Assembly (NCBI RefSeq): GCF_003056355.1
Contig: NZ_PYVW01000001.1
Location: 248,001-312,000, forward strand
Direction of reading: 5' to 3'
Source of the DNA: Devosia naphthalenivorans
GTDB lineage: Bacteria > Pseudomonadota > Alphaproteobacteria > Rhizobiales > Devosiaceae
DNA: 64,000 nt
The position numbers were made by a program, and so were the translations under genes. Every line of letters starts with the position of its first letter. The stretch's first letter is position 1. The notes under the pieces are model-generated. The model was not told the DNA's origin and did no database searches. It was given only the letters and a program-made list of their open reading frames with translations. Below are positions 51,126 through 59,332 of the stretch, in pieces.

Positions 51126-51392
51126 GTGTTCGAAGACGACGGATGCACCCTATTCCCAGACCAGTGGGCAGGCCAAAGCCTTAACGCCTGCTGCGCTGCG
51201 CACGATGAGGCGTTTGCCACTAGCCGCGACATAGTTGAATTCTGGAATGCCGGTGTTGCGCTTTATCGGTGCGTTCGCCCCATCAACGAAGCAATCGCCC
51301 TGCTTATGCTGATCGGCGTTTTATCACCCGTGGCGCTGGGTCTGTTCTTGGTGGGACGGAAGCGCAAGAAGGAAGGCGCAGGTCAGAACTGA
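51126..51392 (+). CDS. Small membrane protein with phospholipase A2-like CCxxHD motif
   Basis: 88 residues from GTG 51126 (AAGGG 6 bases upstream; earlier starts lie in the terminator). CTLFPDQWAGQSLNACCAAH then DEAF contains CCxxHD, the active-site pattern of phospholipase A2. A membrane helix (about 58-77) and a basic tail follow. Similar small proteins occur in phages; an enzymatic role is unproven. Could act on the host membrane during lysis or infection. Confidence 0.6.
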   Translation: MFEDDGCTLFPDQWAGQSLNACCAAHDEAFATSRDIVEFWNAGVALYRCVRPINEAIALLMLIGVLSPVALGLFLVGRKRKKEGAGQN

Positions 51393-51610
51393 GCCTCAGG
51401 TTTTTTGTACAGCCTGACCATGTTCACTGGCTGGCCGACACTCTGCCAATAGACGCGGGCAACTAGGTTTTGCTTTGCGCCGCTTCGCACCACATCGATG
51501 CCAAGCGCTTGCCGTGCCGCCTCTTCCGGTGAGCGCACACCTTCTATGAGGATGTCTAGCGGGTCTATCAGGGTCTCGCGAACGTCGATCACGCGGTAGG
51601 TAATTGCCAT
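51383..51610 (-). CDS. Small unknown protein, opposite strand
   Basis: 75 residues, MAITYRVIDVRETLIDPLDI, with strands typical of a compact alpha/beta domain (NLVARVYWQSVGQ). Convergent with the preceding gene, and alone on this strand in the tail region. Likely a moron. Confidence 0.6.
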   Translation of the reverse strand: MAITYRVIDVRETLIDPLDILIEGVRSPEEAARQALGIDVVRSGAKQNLVARVYWQSVGQPVNMVRLYKKPEAQF

Positions 51611-51684
51611 GGCTGCCGCTTAGCCGAGTTCGACCATTTCGGCAAACTACCAGAAAACCACACCGCCTCCATAAGCGGTGAACC

Positions 51685-51709
51685 GCCCGGTGCTCGTGCC
51701 GGGCTTTTT
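51685..51709 (+). terminator. Intrinsic terminator before the sheath gene
   Basis: GCCCGG (51685-51690) pairs with CCGGGC (51699-51704), followed by five T's. It separates the cargo/moron block from the tail sheath gene, implying a new promoter or antitermination for late genes. Confidence 0.8.
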
Positions 51710-51740
51710 GTTGCCTTTTCTCAAACCAAAGGAGACCCCG

Positions 51741-52970
51741 ATGACCGCACCGGTTTTCGGCATGACTTTCTCACGGCCGGACGATGAGCCGGTACCGGTT
51801 CTTGGGGCCGACTTTTCCAAGGCTCTACTGATCGAAACTTCGGCCGATGCCGATGCAACTGTGTTCCCGATCGGCACGCCAGTTCGCATTTCCACCAGCG
51901 ATGCAGCAATGGTCGCCAAGCTCGGCACCGGCGCGCTGCGCGATGCGGTGAACGGCATCAATGCTCAACTGTCCGGCGACAATGCCGGGGGCGATGTCAC
52001 GATCTATCGCGTGACCGAAGGCGCAGACGCAGCCGCTACTGCGGCCAATATCGCAACCGCGCTGTCGCCCACCAACATCGCCGCTATTCCTTCCGCTGTG
52101 AATGCCACTCCGCGGCTGATCTGGGCAGGGAGGGGCGCCTATCGCGCCGATCAGGAAACGCAGGGTCCGGTGCCTGCTGCACTGCATGCCGCAGCTGAAC
52201 GCCTCTTGGCCGTTGCTATTGTCGATGTCGATGACACTTCGGCGGCAAACGCAATCGACGCACGCGAAACCATGAACTCGGAGCGCATTCTGCCGGTGGG
52301 CGTGGCAGCCCGCGTCTATGAAGGGGAGGCGATTGTCACCCGGGCCATGGGGCCGCGCGTCCTTGGCCTGTTCATGCGGGTCGACAATGAGAACGAAGGC
52401 AAGCCCTTCGATCCAATCGCGAACCGGACCATCTACGGCTTGGCCGGTCTCAGCCGGAAGATCCCGTTCTCGTTCCTGGACGGTTCCACCGAAGGCCAGC
52501 AGATGCTGGAGAACGAAGTGTCGATCGTGGTTGCTGGCGAGAGCGGCGTTGATGGTGCTGTCGCTGATGGCGGGTTCAGCTTCATCGGGACAGACAACAC
52601 CACAACGGGCGAACTGTGGAAGCAAATTCACCAGGTGCGTGGCGCTGACTACCTGACCGTCAAGATGATGGAGATCACCCGCCAGTACCTTGGCCGTAAA
52701 ATCACGGCCGATCGTACAGAAAGCTGGCTTGAGAGCATCAAGTTCATGCTGCGCGACCACAAGGCCGATGACGATATCCTCGGCTATGACGTCAAGTTCC
52801 GCGCGGACAAGAATAGTCCCGAGAACATCCGCCTGGGCCATCTCACCGTCAACCTCGGCATTGAACCGGCCCCCGCCTTCAAGGTCGCCAATCATGAGGT
52901 GCGCCGTTACCGCCCGGCCGTCGAAAGCCTGGTGGCCGACATCATCGCCCGCCTCAACGCTGTCGCATAA
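51741..52970 (+). CDS. Tail sheath protein (contractile tail)
   Basis: 409 residues from ATG 51741 with AAAGGAG. Motifs of phage sheath proteins: PRLIWAGRGAYRAD region and the C-terminal IRLGHLTVNLGIEPAPAFKV, ANHEVRRYRPA. This is the firm proof of a contractile tail (P2 FI group). Confidence 0.93.
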   Translation: MTAPVFGMTFSRPDDEPVPVLGADFSKALLIETSADADATVFPIGTPVRISTSDAAMVAKLGTGALRDAVNGINAQLSGDNAGGDVTIYRVTEGADAAATAANIATALSPTNIAAIPSAVNATPRLIWAGRGAYRADQETQGPVPAALHAAAERLLAVAIVDVDDTSAANAIDARETMNSERILPVGVAARVYEGEAIVTRAMGPRVLGLFMRVDNENEGKPFDPIANRTIYGLAGLSRKIPFSFLDGSTEGQQMLENEVSIVVAGESGVDGAVADGGFSFIGTDNTTTGELWKQIHQVRGADYLTVKMMEITRQYLGRKITADRTESWLESIKFMLRDHKADDDILGYDVKFRADKNSPENIRLGHLTVNLGIEPAPAFKVANHEVRRYRPAVESLVADIIARLNAVA

Positions 52971-52982
52971 GGACCAGCCATC

Positions 52983-53504
52983 ATGCAGTCTGCACTTTAT
53001 CTTCTCACGGCCGTGGACGTGCGGCGCCTGTCGGTTGCTGACAGCTCTCGTGCCATCACGATCGCCACGCTCACCATGCCGAGCCTCACGCTCGCTACGG
53101 CCGAGCACAACCCGGGCGGCGGCGTCGGCGCAGTCAACTTCTCCATGCCGCGCATTGAGGCTCCTGAACCAGCCTTCAATGCCAAGGGTATCGACACCGA
53201 TGTTTTCACCGGCTTTGGCGAGGTAGACCGCTGGGTGTTTGCTGGCGCGTACAAAAAGCGCGCACCTGGCGGCGGCCGGGACGTTCCTGCTCGCGCTATC
53301 ATCGAAGGGGCAATCACCACCTGGGAGCCCGACGAGAGCGACCCGGCAGAGTTCCAGGGCTCAAGCCACACCTTCAATGAGGTGACCCATTACGAGCTCG
53401 TGCTCGACGGCGTGGAGCTGTTCTACTGGGACTTCTGGGAGCGGATCATCCGGTTCAACGGCAAGGACCTGTTTGCCTCTACCCGCACCGCGCTAGGGGC
53501 GTAA
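52983..53504 (+). CDS. Major tail tube protein
   Basis: 173 residues, P2 FII-like: LTLATAEHNPGGGVGAVNFS, ARAIIEGAITTWEPDESDPA and HYELVLDGVELFYWDFWERI. Forms the inner tube. Follows the sheath gene directly. Confidence 0.9.
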   Translation: MQSALYLLTAVDVRRLSVADSSRAITIATLTMPSLTLATAEHNPGGGVGAVNFSMPRIEAPEPAFNAKGIDTDVFTGFGEVDRWVFAGAYKKRAPGGGRDVPARAIIEGAITTWEPDESDPAEFQGSSHTFNEVTHYELVLDGVELFYWDFWERIIRFNGKDLFASTRTALGA

Positions 53505-53513
53505 CGCCCCGCA

Positions 53514-53822
53514 ATGCAAAGCCTCCGCATCGCCGAAGATCGCGGGATGGTTGTGCCATCTGGCGCAACCGTCTGCACCGGCTACGTGCCGACTGCCGAC
53601 ATCATCATGGCCTGCCGAGACCGAATGGCTATTGGTGATGTCGAACGCTCCATGCAGCGGCGTATGGCTTGCGCCCCTGACCAGCCTTGGCCGTGTCCTG
53701 TAGGTGAATGGCGAGGTGATCGCTTCGCCATTTTCGACGGCCGCCACGAATTCATTGCAGCCCTCATGCTGGGTGTCGAGCACGTCCTGGTGGCGTGGAT
53801 CGTGACGCCAGCCTCCTCCTGA
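53514..53822 (+). CDS. ParB/Srx-like small protein in tail module
   Basis: 102 residues. The C-terminal part FAIFDGRHEFIAALMLGVEH followed by VLVAWI resembles ParB/sulfiredoxin-fold proteins in phages (short strand, DGRHR-type turn, helix). No helix-turn-helix. Its place between tube and chaperone genes is unusual. Confidence 0.55.
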   Translation: MQSLRIAEDRGMVVPSGATVCTGYVPTADIIMACRDRMAIGDVERSMQRRMACAPDQPWPCPVGEWRGDRFAIFDGRHEFIAALMLGVEHVLVAWIVTPASS

Positions 53823-53840
53823 TTTCGAAAGAGAATGCTC

Positions 53841-54119
53841 ATGACCGACAGCGTCACCGTAAAGCTATCGAAACCTATCACTCACAACGGCGAGGAAATT
53901 TCCGAGCTTACGTTTCACGAAGCCACCGTCGGCGACATGATCGCTGGCGATGAAGTTGAAGGTGACTTCGGCAAGACAGTCGCCATTTTGGCTTCCATGG
54001 CCGGTGTCAGCTACGAAGCATTCAAGGCAATGCGCGCGGGCGACATCAACAAGGTCACCAAGGCTACGACTGGCCTCCTGGGAAACGCCGATACGCCAGA
54101 GGACAGTGGCTCCGAGTAG
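53841..54119 (+). CDS. Tail assembly chaperone E (short form)
   Basis: 92 residues from ATG 53841. KLSKPITHNGEEISELTFHE and ATVGDMIAGDEVEGDFGKTV is the usual pattern of P2 gpE-type assembly proteins. Read to the end it gives the short form; a fraction of ribosomes should slip at 54080-54086 to make the long form. Confidence 0.88.
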   Translation: MTDSVTVKLSKPITHNGEEISELTFHEATVGDMIAGDEVEGDFGKTVAILASMAGVSYEAFKAMRAGDINKVTKATTGLLGNADTPEDSGSE

Positions 54120-54250
54120 CGATCCTCCTGGCTCATCACTGCTCGACCTCGATCGGCGAGGTCGAGGCTTTGCCGATCCGCAGGGCGGCGCGCTGGCACA
54201 ATGAACTCGCAAAACTCCTAAAGGGCAAAAATGGCAAAGCTCGAGAGTAG
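53841..54250 (+). CDS. Tail assembly chaperone E' (-1 frameshift product)
   Basis: After the slip at GGGAAAC the -1 frame reads WLRVAILLAHHCSTSIGEVE, ALPIRRAARWHNELAKLLKG and stops at 54248-54250, giving about 136 residues in total. The extension has the Trp, His and RWHNELAK-type features of E' extensions. It overlaps the tape measure start at 54231. The ratio of E to E' normally guides tape-measure folding. Confidence 0.8.
54080..54086 (+). other. Programmed -1 ribosomal frameshift site GGGAAAC
   Basis: The heptamer G GGA AAC lies in the zero frame of gene E and permits re-pairing as GGG AAA, the X-XXY-YYZ rule. It is 33 bases before the E stop codon, in the right gene and place by analogy with lambda G/GT and P2 E/E'. 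Confidence 0.8.
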
Positions 54251-56579
54251 CCTCATCCTGTCGTTGATCGACAGAGTGAGCGGCCCAGCACGTCAGGTGT
54301 CGGCAACCGTTTCGCGCCTCAACGCTGCGGCGGCAAACAACCGCCGGGCCATTGCTGACATGCAGGGTCAGATGCTCGGGGCTGTTGGAGCGGGCTATGC
54401 GCTCTACCGTGGTCTGTCTGCGCCGATCACGGCGGCGATTGAGTTTGAAAGCGCCATGGCTGATGTGGCCAAGGTGACAGCTTTTGACGCATCCGGGCTG
54501 GATGCCTACGGTAAGCAGCTTCGTGCTCTGGCTGTCGGCGAAATCCCAATGGCTGTGACCGAACTGGCGGCGCTCTCTGCCGAGGCTGCTGCGGCCGGCA
54601 TTGCGCAAGAGGACCTATACGAATTTACGCGTATGACGGCGAAAGCCGCTGTCGCCTGGGGCGTCTCTGGCGCTCAAGCTGGTGAGGACCTGGCCAAGCT
54701 CAAGACGGCTCTTGGGCTCACGATCGATGAGACACAATCCTATGCTGACGCCATCAATCACCTGTCCGACACGACAGCATCAACCGCCCCCGACCTGGTT
54801 GACTTCAGTCGGCGCGTCGCCGCCCAGGGCGAGTTTTTCGGCTTCACCAAAGAGCAGACGCTGGCCTTCGGGTCCGCACTGATCAGTGCCGGTGCTGAGA
54901 GCGATGTCGCTGCGACCTCATTCCGGAATATGGGCAAGGCCCTAACGAAGGGCTCGTCCGCGACGAAATCACAGTCAAGGGCCTTCAAGAAGCTGGGTCT
55001 CGACAGCACCAAAGTGGCCAAGGCCATGCAGGAGGATGCGGTCGGCACTACGCTGGAGGTTATCGACCGCATCGGCCAATTGCCTGCGCACATGCAGGCT
55101 TCGGTCATGTCCGACCTGTTCGGCGACGAAGCCCGAGCACTTGCGCCGCTGCTCGGCGATATCGATCAGCTCAAGCGCACGCTCGGGCTGGTGAATGATG
55201 AGATGGCCTATGCTGGCAGTGTCGGCCGGGAGTTCGAGAACCGCGCCAAGACGACGGAGTATGCCCTTCAGCGGTTCAAGAACCAGGTCAACGATCTCGG
55301 CCTGACGATCGGCAGCATATTACTGCCCCCGTTCAACGATCTGCTCGACGTACTGGGGCCGCTCGCCACAAAGGTCGCGGAGTTCGCGGAAGCTCACCCT
55401 GAACTGACGCGCAACGTTATTGCAGCGACTGCCGCGCTGATCGGGTTCAAGGTTGCCGTCACCGGCCTCCGGTTCCTTGGACTTGTCGGTAAGGGCGGCG
55501 CCATCGATCTGATGACGATTGCCTTCCGCGGTCTGATCGATCCTGCCAAGAATGCCAGTAAGGCCGTGGGTAGCATGCTGGCATTGCAGGGCAGTCTGGC
55601 AGCTATGCAGGGCGCTAAGTACGGCGGTTTCGCCAAACTCGTCGACGGGGCAAAGGCTCTGGCGCTTGCTGCGCCTGGAATGGGTATCGCCAAGGCAGCA
55701 CTCGCGGCCATTGGTGTGGCACTTGGAGCGATCACTCTGCCGGTTGCAGCTGGCATCGCGGCAGTCGCTGGAGCCGGGTTCCTGATATACAAATACTGGG
55801 ACCGCATATCCTCTTTCGTCAGCGGCTTTGCGTCGGCCATAGCGCAGGAGCTGCAGCCGGCACTGGACGCGGCCAAGCCGCTGCTCGACTGGTTCTCTCC
55901 GCTCGGAGAGATTATCGGCAATGGGTGGAACGCCGCGAAATCTGCACTGGAAGGCATTGGTGGCCTGATCAGTGGGCTGTTCGCTCAAGAGCAACTGACC
56001 GAAGAGCAAAAAGCGGCCTTTGCTCAGTCAGGCGCAGATCTCGCGACGGCGATGGCCGATGGGGTTAAGGCGAAAATCGACGAACTGGTTGAGTGGTTCA
56101 CGGGGCTAGCTGATCGGATCAAAGCAGCAGTCGGGAACATTGTGATAGAGGTCGGGTCCTCGCTTACAGGCCCAGTGAACAATGCACTTAACGGCATGGC
56201 TGGCGCGCTTGGAGCACCCTCGAAAATCACAGAGCCCGTTCGAGGCGCCGGGGGGAACACGCTTTACCCCGTTGGTGAGGCTCCAGGGTTCGCAAGGGGC
56301 GGGCGCTTCAATTCTGGGCTGGCTGTTGTCGGCGAGGAAGGGCCTGAACTGGTCGAATTCGGCGGGCCAGGCAACGTCCACACCGCATCAGAAACACGAG
56401 GCATCTTAGGCGGCGCAGCCAATGGCGGCGGCAGATCGGTAGCAATTACCGGACCGCTGATCGGTTCTTTGCAAGTCACCAAAGAAGCTGATGTTGATGC
56501 GGTCATTGCTCTGCTCGAACAGAAGCTACGTGACCTTTTCTCCGGCATTCAAGCCGACATGGAATATGGGGTGGTCTGA
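54231..56579 (+). CDS. Tail tape measure protein
   Basis: 782 residues. TP901-type N-terminal region (AIEFESAMADVAKVTAFDAS), long helices, a hydrophobic central segment (GMGIAKAALAAIGVALGAIT, LPVAAGIAAVAGAGFLIYKY) and a Gly-rich end with GFARGGRFNSG. Its length sets the tail length. By the approximate rule of 1.5 angstrom per residue the tail would be on the order of 115 nm. Follows E/E' as expected. Confidence 0.93.
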   Translation: MAKLESSLILSLIDRVSGPARQVSATVSRLNAAAANNRRAIADMQGQMLGAVGAGYALYRGLSAPITAAIEFESAMADVAKVTAFDASGLDAYGKQLRALAVGEIPMAVTELAALSAEAAAAGIAQEDLYEFTRMTAKAAVAWGVSGAQAGEDLAKLKTALGLTIDETQSYADAINHLSDTTASTAPDLVDFSRRVAAQGEFFGFTKEQTLAFGSALISAGAESDVAATSFRNMGKALTKGSSATKSQSRAFKKLGLDSTKVAKAMQEDAVGTTLEVIDRIGQLPAHMQASVMSDLFGDEARALAPLLGDIDQLKRTLGLVNDEMAYAGSVGREFENRAKTTEYALQRFKNQVNDLGLTIGSILLPPFNDLLDVLGPLATKVAEFAEAHPELTRNVIAATAALIGFKVAVTGLRFLGLVGKGGAIDLMTIAFRGLIDPAKNASKAVGSMLALQGSLAAMQGAKYGGFAKLVDGAKALALAAPGMGIAKAALAAIGVALGAITLPVAAGIAAVAGAGFLIYKYWDRISSFVSGFASAIAQELQPALDAAKPLLDWFSPLGEIIGNGWNAAKSALEGIGGLISGLFAQEQLTEEQKAAFAQSGADLATAMADGVKAKIDELVEWFTGLADRIKAAVGNIVIEVGSSLTGPVNNALNGMAGALGAPSKITEPVRGAGGNTLYPVGEAPGFARGGRFNSGLAVVGEEGPELVEFGGPGNVHTASETRGILGGAANGGGRSVAITGPLIGSLQVTKEADVDAVIALLEQKLRDLFSGIQADMEYGVV

Positions 56580-57016
56580 TGCTCTATCAAATCGGTTCGC
56601 TGACACTCGACACGCGCCCTTTCAATGCGGATGAAATGAGCCGCAGCGCTTCCGCCGATTTTGCCGTCAAGCCGCTGATGGGAACGCTGCCCGGGCGCGA
56701 ATTTATGGGGGAGGGCGACGATAAGCTCTCCCTCTCCGGCCAGCTGCTGCCGCTCAAGACCGGCGGTCTGACAGAGTTGGAAGTCGCCCACGGTTTCCGC
56801 CAGTCCGGACAGCGCCTGCCGGTCATGCGAGGCGACGGCAAGATGTTTGGATGGTTTGCCATCGAGAGCATCCAGGAGACGCACATGGATCTCATGGCTG
56901 ATGGTGTGGGCTTTCGGGTCAAGCACTCGATCGCATTGATAAAGGTCGGACCCGAAGGCGCGTCGACCAACATCATCGGGTCAATCCTTTCACTCTTCGG
57001 CGTGACGGGGCTTTAA
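56579..57016 (+). CDS. Tail protein U
   Basis: 145 residues, P2 gpU-like: MLYQIGSLTLDTRPFNADEM, GEGDDKLSLSGQLLP, LGWFAIES-type FGWFAIESIQETHM. Tail assembly component; overlaps the tape measure stop (TGATG). Confidence 0.9.
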   Translation: MLYQIGSLTLDTRPFNADEMSRSASADFAVKPLMGTLPGREFMGEGDDKLSLSGQLLPLKTGGLTELEVAHGFRQSGQRLPVMRGDGKMFGWFAIESIQETHMDLMADGVGFRVKHSIALIKVGPEGASTNIIGSILSLFGVTGL

Positions 57017-57017
57017 G

Positions 57018-57239
57018 ATGCAGAGCTTCACGATCATGCGCGAAGGCATGACGCTCGATCTGCTGCTGTTCCAAGCCTACGGGGCATCAGGTCAGGCTTT
57101 GCTGGAGCAAGCTCTGACCCTTAACCCCGGCCTGGCAGACCTCGGTCCCATGATCCCTTTGGGTGCCACTGTCACAATCCCCGACAAGCCCGCTGCTGAC
57201 CCATTCCGGGCCCGCAGGGTTGTCTCTCTGTTCGGATAA
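57018..57239 (+). CDS. Tail protein X (LysM-like)
   Basis: 73 residues: MREGMTLDLLLFQAYG, LTLNPGLADLGPMIPLGATV, TIPDKP, the LysM-like pattern of P2 gpX, which sits in the baseplate hub. Ordered U-X-D as in P2. Confidence 0.9.
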   Translation: MQSFTIMREGMTLDLLLFQAYGASGQALLEQALTLNPGLADLGPMIPLGATVTIPDKPAADPFRARRVVSLFG

Positions 57240-57243
57240 CTCC

Positions 57244-58326
57244 ATGGCATGGAAAGTAGCTTGGCGCGTTCTGGTCGATGGCCAGGACGCTACCGACGGC
57301 ATGCGGCCTCACCTGATTTCGGTAACCGTCACCGATAAGGATGGCACAGCATCGGATACGTGCTCGCTGGAGTTCGACGATAGCGGCGGGCAGATCAGTC
57401 TGCCGAGAGACGGTGCCAAGGTGCAGGTCTACCTCGATGGGGTGCTCGTATTCAGTGGCACGGTGGATAGCGTCCGCTCGTCTGGTACGCGGGGCGGCGG
57501 CCGGACCCTCAGCGTTGGTGCCAAGGGCTTTGATGCTAAGGGGAAAACCAAAGAACCGCAGTCGCATCACATGGACGATGCTACGTTGCAGCAGTTCCTC
57601 GACGAGGCGGCGGCTAAGGCTGGCTTGTCCGGTATCCAGATCGATCCGGCTTTCGCAAACATCAAGCGCGACTACTGGTCTGCCGATGCGGAGAGCTTCC
57701 TGCATATCGGGCAGACGTTGGCTCGCGAACTCAACGCGACGTTCAAGATCCGAGACGACAAGGCAGTGCTGGCGCAGCGCGGGCAGGGCACGAGCGCGGT
57801 TGGCGGCGCCATGCCCACGGTGGTGGGGATTGTCGGCCAGAACGTAATCTCCTGGAGCATCGCGCCGATCACATCGCGCCGGAAGTTCGCCAAGACCTCA
57901 GTGCGCTATTTCGATCGGGCATCGGCGAGCTTTAAGTCGATGGTAGTCGAGACCGGCATCGTAGGCGCCGACGCCGTCAACGAAGTCCGCAGTGCTGCGG
58001 CCGACGAGGATCAAGCCAGAGCCATCGGCGAGGGCCGAAAGACCGAGGGTGAGCGTGAAGGTGGCGAGGGATCGGTTGAACTCAACCTTGCCGTCGAGGC
58101 TCAAGCGGAGGGGACATTTATTTTGTCAGGCGCGAGGCCTGGTGTCGATGGCACCTACCGCATCGTCAGTGTGGTCAAGAAAGCTGATCGGGGAGGCGGC
58201 TCAACCACATTGCTTGAGCTCAAGCAACCGGGCGGCGGCGCCGGAGCAGATGATCGCCCAGCAGAAGCGAATATCACCCAGACTGACGAGGGTTTCGCTT
58301 TGCCGGCCCACGAGACGCTCGGGTAA
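57244..58326 (+). CDS. Late control / baseplate hub protein D
   Basis: 360 residues from ATG 57244. Contains DKDGTASDTCSLEFDDSGGQ, ESFLHIGQTLARELNATFKI and a later VVKKADRGGGSTTLLELKQP, typical of gpD / phage late control D family. Forms part of the tail hub. Ends the tail operon. Confidence 0.92.
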   Translation: MAWKVAWRVLVDGQDATDGMRPHLISVTVTDKDGTASDTCSLEFDDSGGQISLPRDGAKVQVYLDGVLVFSGTVDSVRSSGTRGGGRTLSVGAKGFDAKGKTKEPQSHHMDDATLQQFLDEAAAKAGLSGIQIDPAFANIKRDYWSADAESFLHIGQTLARELNATFKIRDDKAVLAQRGQGTSAVGGAMPTVVGIVGQNVISWSIAPITSRRKFAKTSVRYFDRASASFKSMVVETGIVGADAVNEVRSAAADEDQARAIGEGRKTEGEREGGEGSVELNLAVEAQAEGTFILSGARPGVDGTYRIVSVVKKADRGGGSTTLLELKQPGGGAGADDRPAEANITQTDEGFALPAHETLG

Positions 58327-58337
58327 GTTACAAGGCC

Positions 58338-58463
58338 TCACTTGGGAAGCTTCGATCGTGCGATCAATTCTCGGAGCCAGCGTGGCGGCGGGCCTAAGAT
58401 GGCGAAGGCAGCGCCAGCTGCTCCGACAGCAGCGCCTAGTGCGAAGAAAATCGAAGCCTCCAT
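58338..58463 (-). CDS. Tiny membrane protein coupled to the paralogue gene
   Basis: 41 residues, MEASIFFALGAAVGAAGAAF followed by AILGPPPRWLRELIARSK: one membrane helix, basic tail. Its ATG overlaps the stop of the upstream gene (TAATG). Convergent with gene D, leaving 11 bases. Confidence 0.5.
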   Translation of the reverse strand: MEASIFFALGAAVGAAGAAFAILGPPPRWLRELIARSKLPK

Positions 58464-58687
58464 TAGCGTCGATCCGCTGTGCTTGGCGTCACCACAGCAA
58501 AGCCTTGGGCTTTAATATCAGCCTCTATCTGAGAGGCCGAACGGGCTAGCAGCCGGTCGTCAGTCCTCGTCGTCGCCAAATCGTACCAACGCAAGTGCCG
58601 AAGATGAAGCGGGACAGCGGTCTGCGGGCCATATGGCAGGACCAGAAGCTGCCTATTCAGCCGCGTGATGAAGACGTTCACCTGCAT
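58463..58687 (-). CDS. Unknown small protein, paralogue A
   Basis: 74 residues from ATG 58687. It begins MQVNVFITRL and contains LLVLPYGP and ATTRTDDRLLARSASQIEAD, matching the gene at 58887-59108 along its whole length. Family function unknown; similar small proteins are found in alphaproteobacterial phages. Confidence 0.65.
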   Translation of the reverse strand: MQVNVFITRLNRQLLVLPYGPQTAVPLHLRHLRWYDLATTRTDDRLLARSASQIEADIKAQGFAVVTPSTADRR

Positions 58688-58886
58688 TAGCTCGCCCCCG
58701 TCCAGATCAACCATACATCTATCCAAGCCAATGCCCCGTACCCCAACAATATCCACGCTAGGCGCTTGCCTGCCATCTAGCTCCCCCGAACCCCGTGCTC
58801 ATTGAGCCACGGGGCAGAGCCCAGCGCAATCCCATCCAGGATAGCGGCTCTGTCATGGTTGCCACCCTTTCACGACAGCGAAGCGA

Positions 58887-59108
58887 TCAGATCCTGGATT
58901 TCACCAATGCATATCCGCCGGCGGCGATCTTGGCTTCGATCTCGCGGGTGCTGGCGCCAAGCCGCTTGTCGTCGGCCGTGGTAGTTGCCATGTGCCGCCA
59001 GCTCCGACCCTGAAGGTGGTTTGGGATTGTAATACTTGGGGCGTAGGGCATCACCAGCAGTTCTAACGGCTTATCGGCAGCGTGCGCGATGAAGACATTG
59101 ACTTGCAT
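58887..59108 (-). CDS. Unknown small protein, paralogue B
   Basis: 73 residues, MQVNVFIAHAADKPLELLVM, PYAPSITIPNHLQG, ATTTADDKRLGASTREIEAK. Clearly homologous to the preceding gene: a tandem duplication separated by about 200 bases without a clear gene. Just upstream lies a 10-bp hairpin (59173-59202). Confidence 0.68.
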   Translation of the reverse strand: MQVNVFIAHAADKPLELLVMPYAPSITIPNHLQGRSWRHMATTTADDKRLGASTREIEAKIAAGGYALVKSRI

Positions 59109-59172
59109 AGGCTGAGGCTCCCAACCGAAAGATCAAGTGCAAGGCAGGACGCAGCGCAACAGGTAATGGAAA

Positions 59173-59202
59173 GCCCAGCAGTCGAGGCAACAACTGCTGG
59201 GC
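59173..59202. terminator. Perfect 10-bp hairpin between lysis and paralogue genes
   Basis: GCCCAGCAGT pairs with ACTGCTGGGC over a 10-base loop. On the minus strand it is followed by TTTCC, a weak terminator. Might insulate the paralogue genes. Confidence 0.45.
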
Positions 59203-59332
59203 CGTTCGAGAAGATCGCAAACTGTCACCGTCTGCTCGCTGACAATGGACTGAGCTCTGTTCTGTTCCGAGCTTTGCCCTGGCTAAACATAGTTGATTGT
59301 TTGCCCGCCTGACCCGGCAGGGCGAGCGCGAG

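Noticed and set aside
52060..52080. TCGCCCACCA resembling the tRNA-Val 3' end, as a possible attachment site
   Set aside because: Only about ten bases match and it lies inside the intact sheath gene.
55320..56009. Long minus-strand frames across the tape measure gene
   Set aside because: Antisense shadows of an unmistakable structural gene.
58757..58886. Short minus-strand reading RAAILDGIALGSAPWLNEHG
   Set aside because: Protein-like but without a start codon in frame; a stop lies just upstream. May be a remnant, not enough to annotate.
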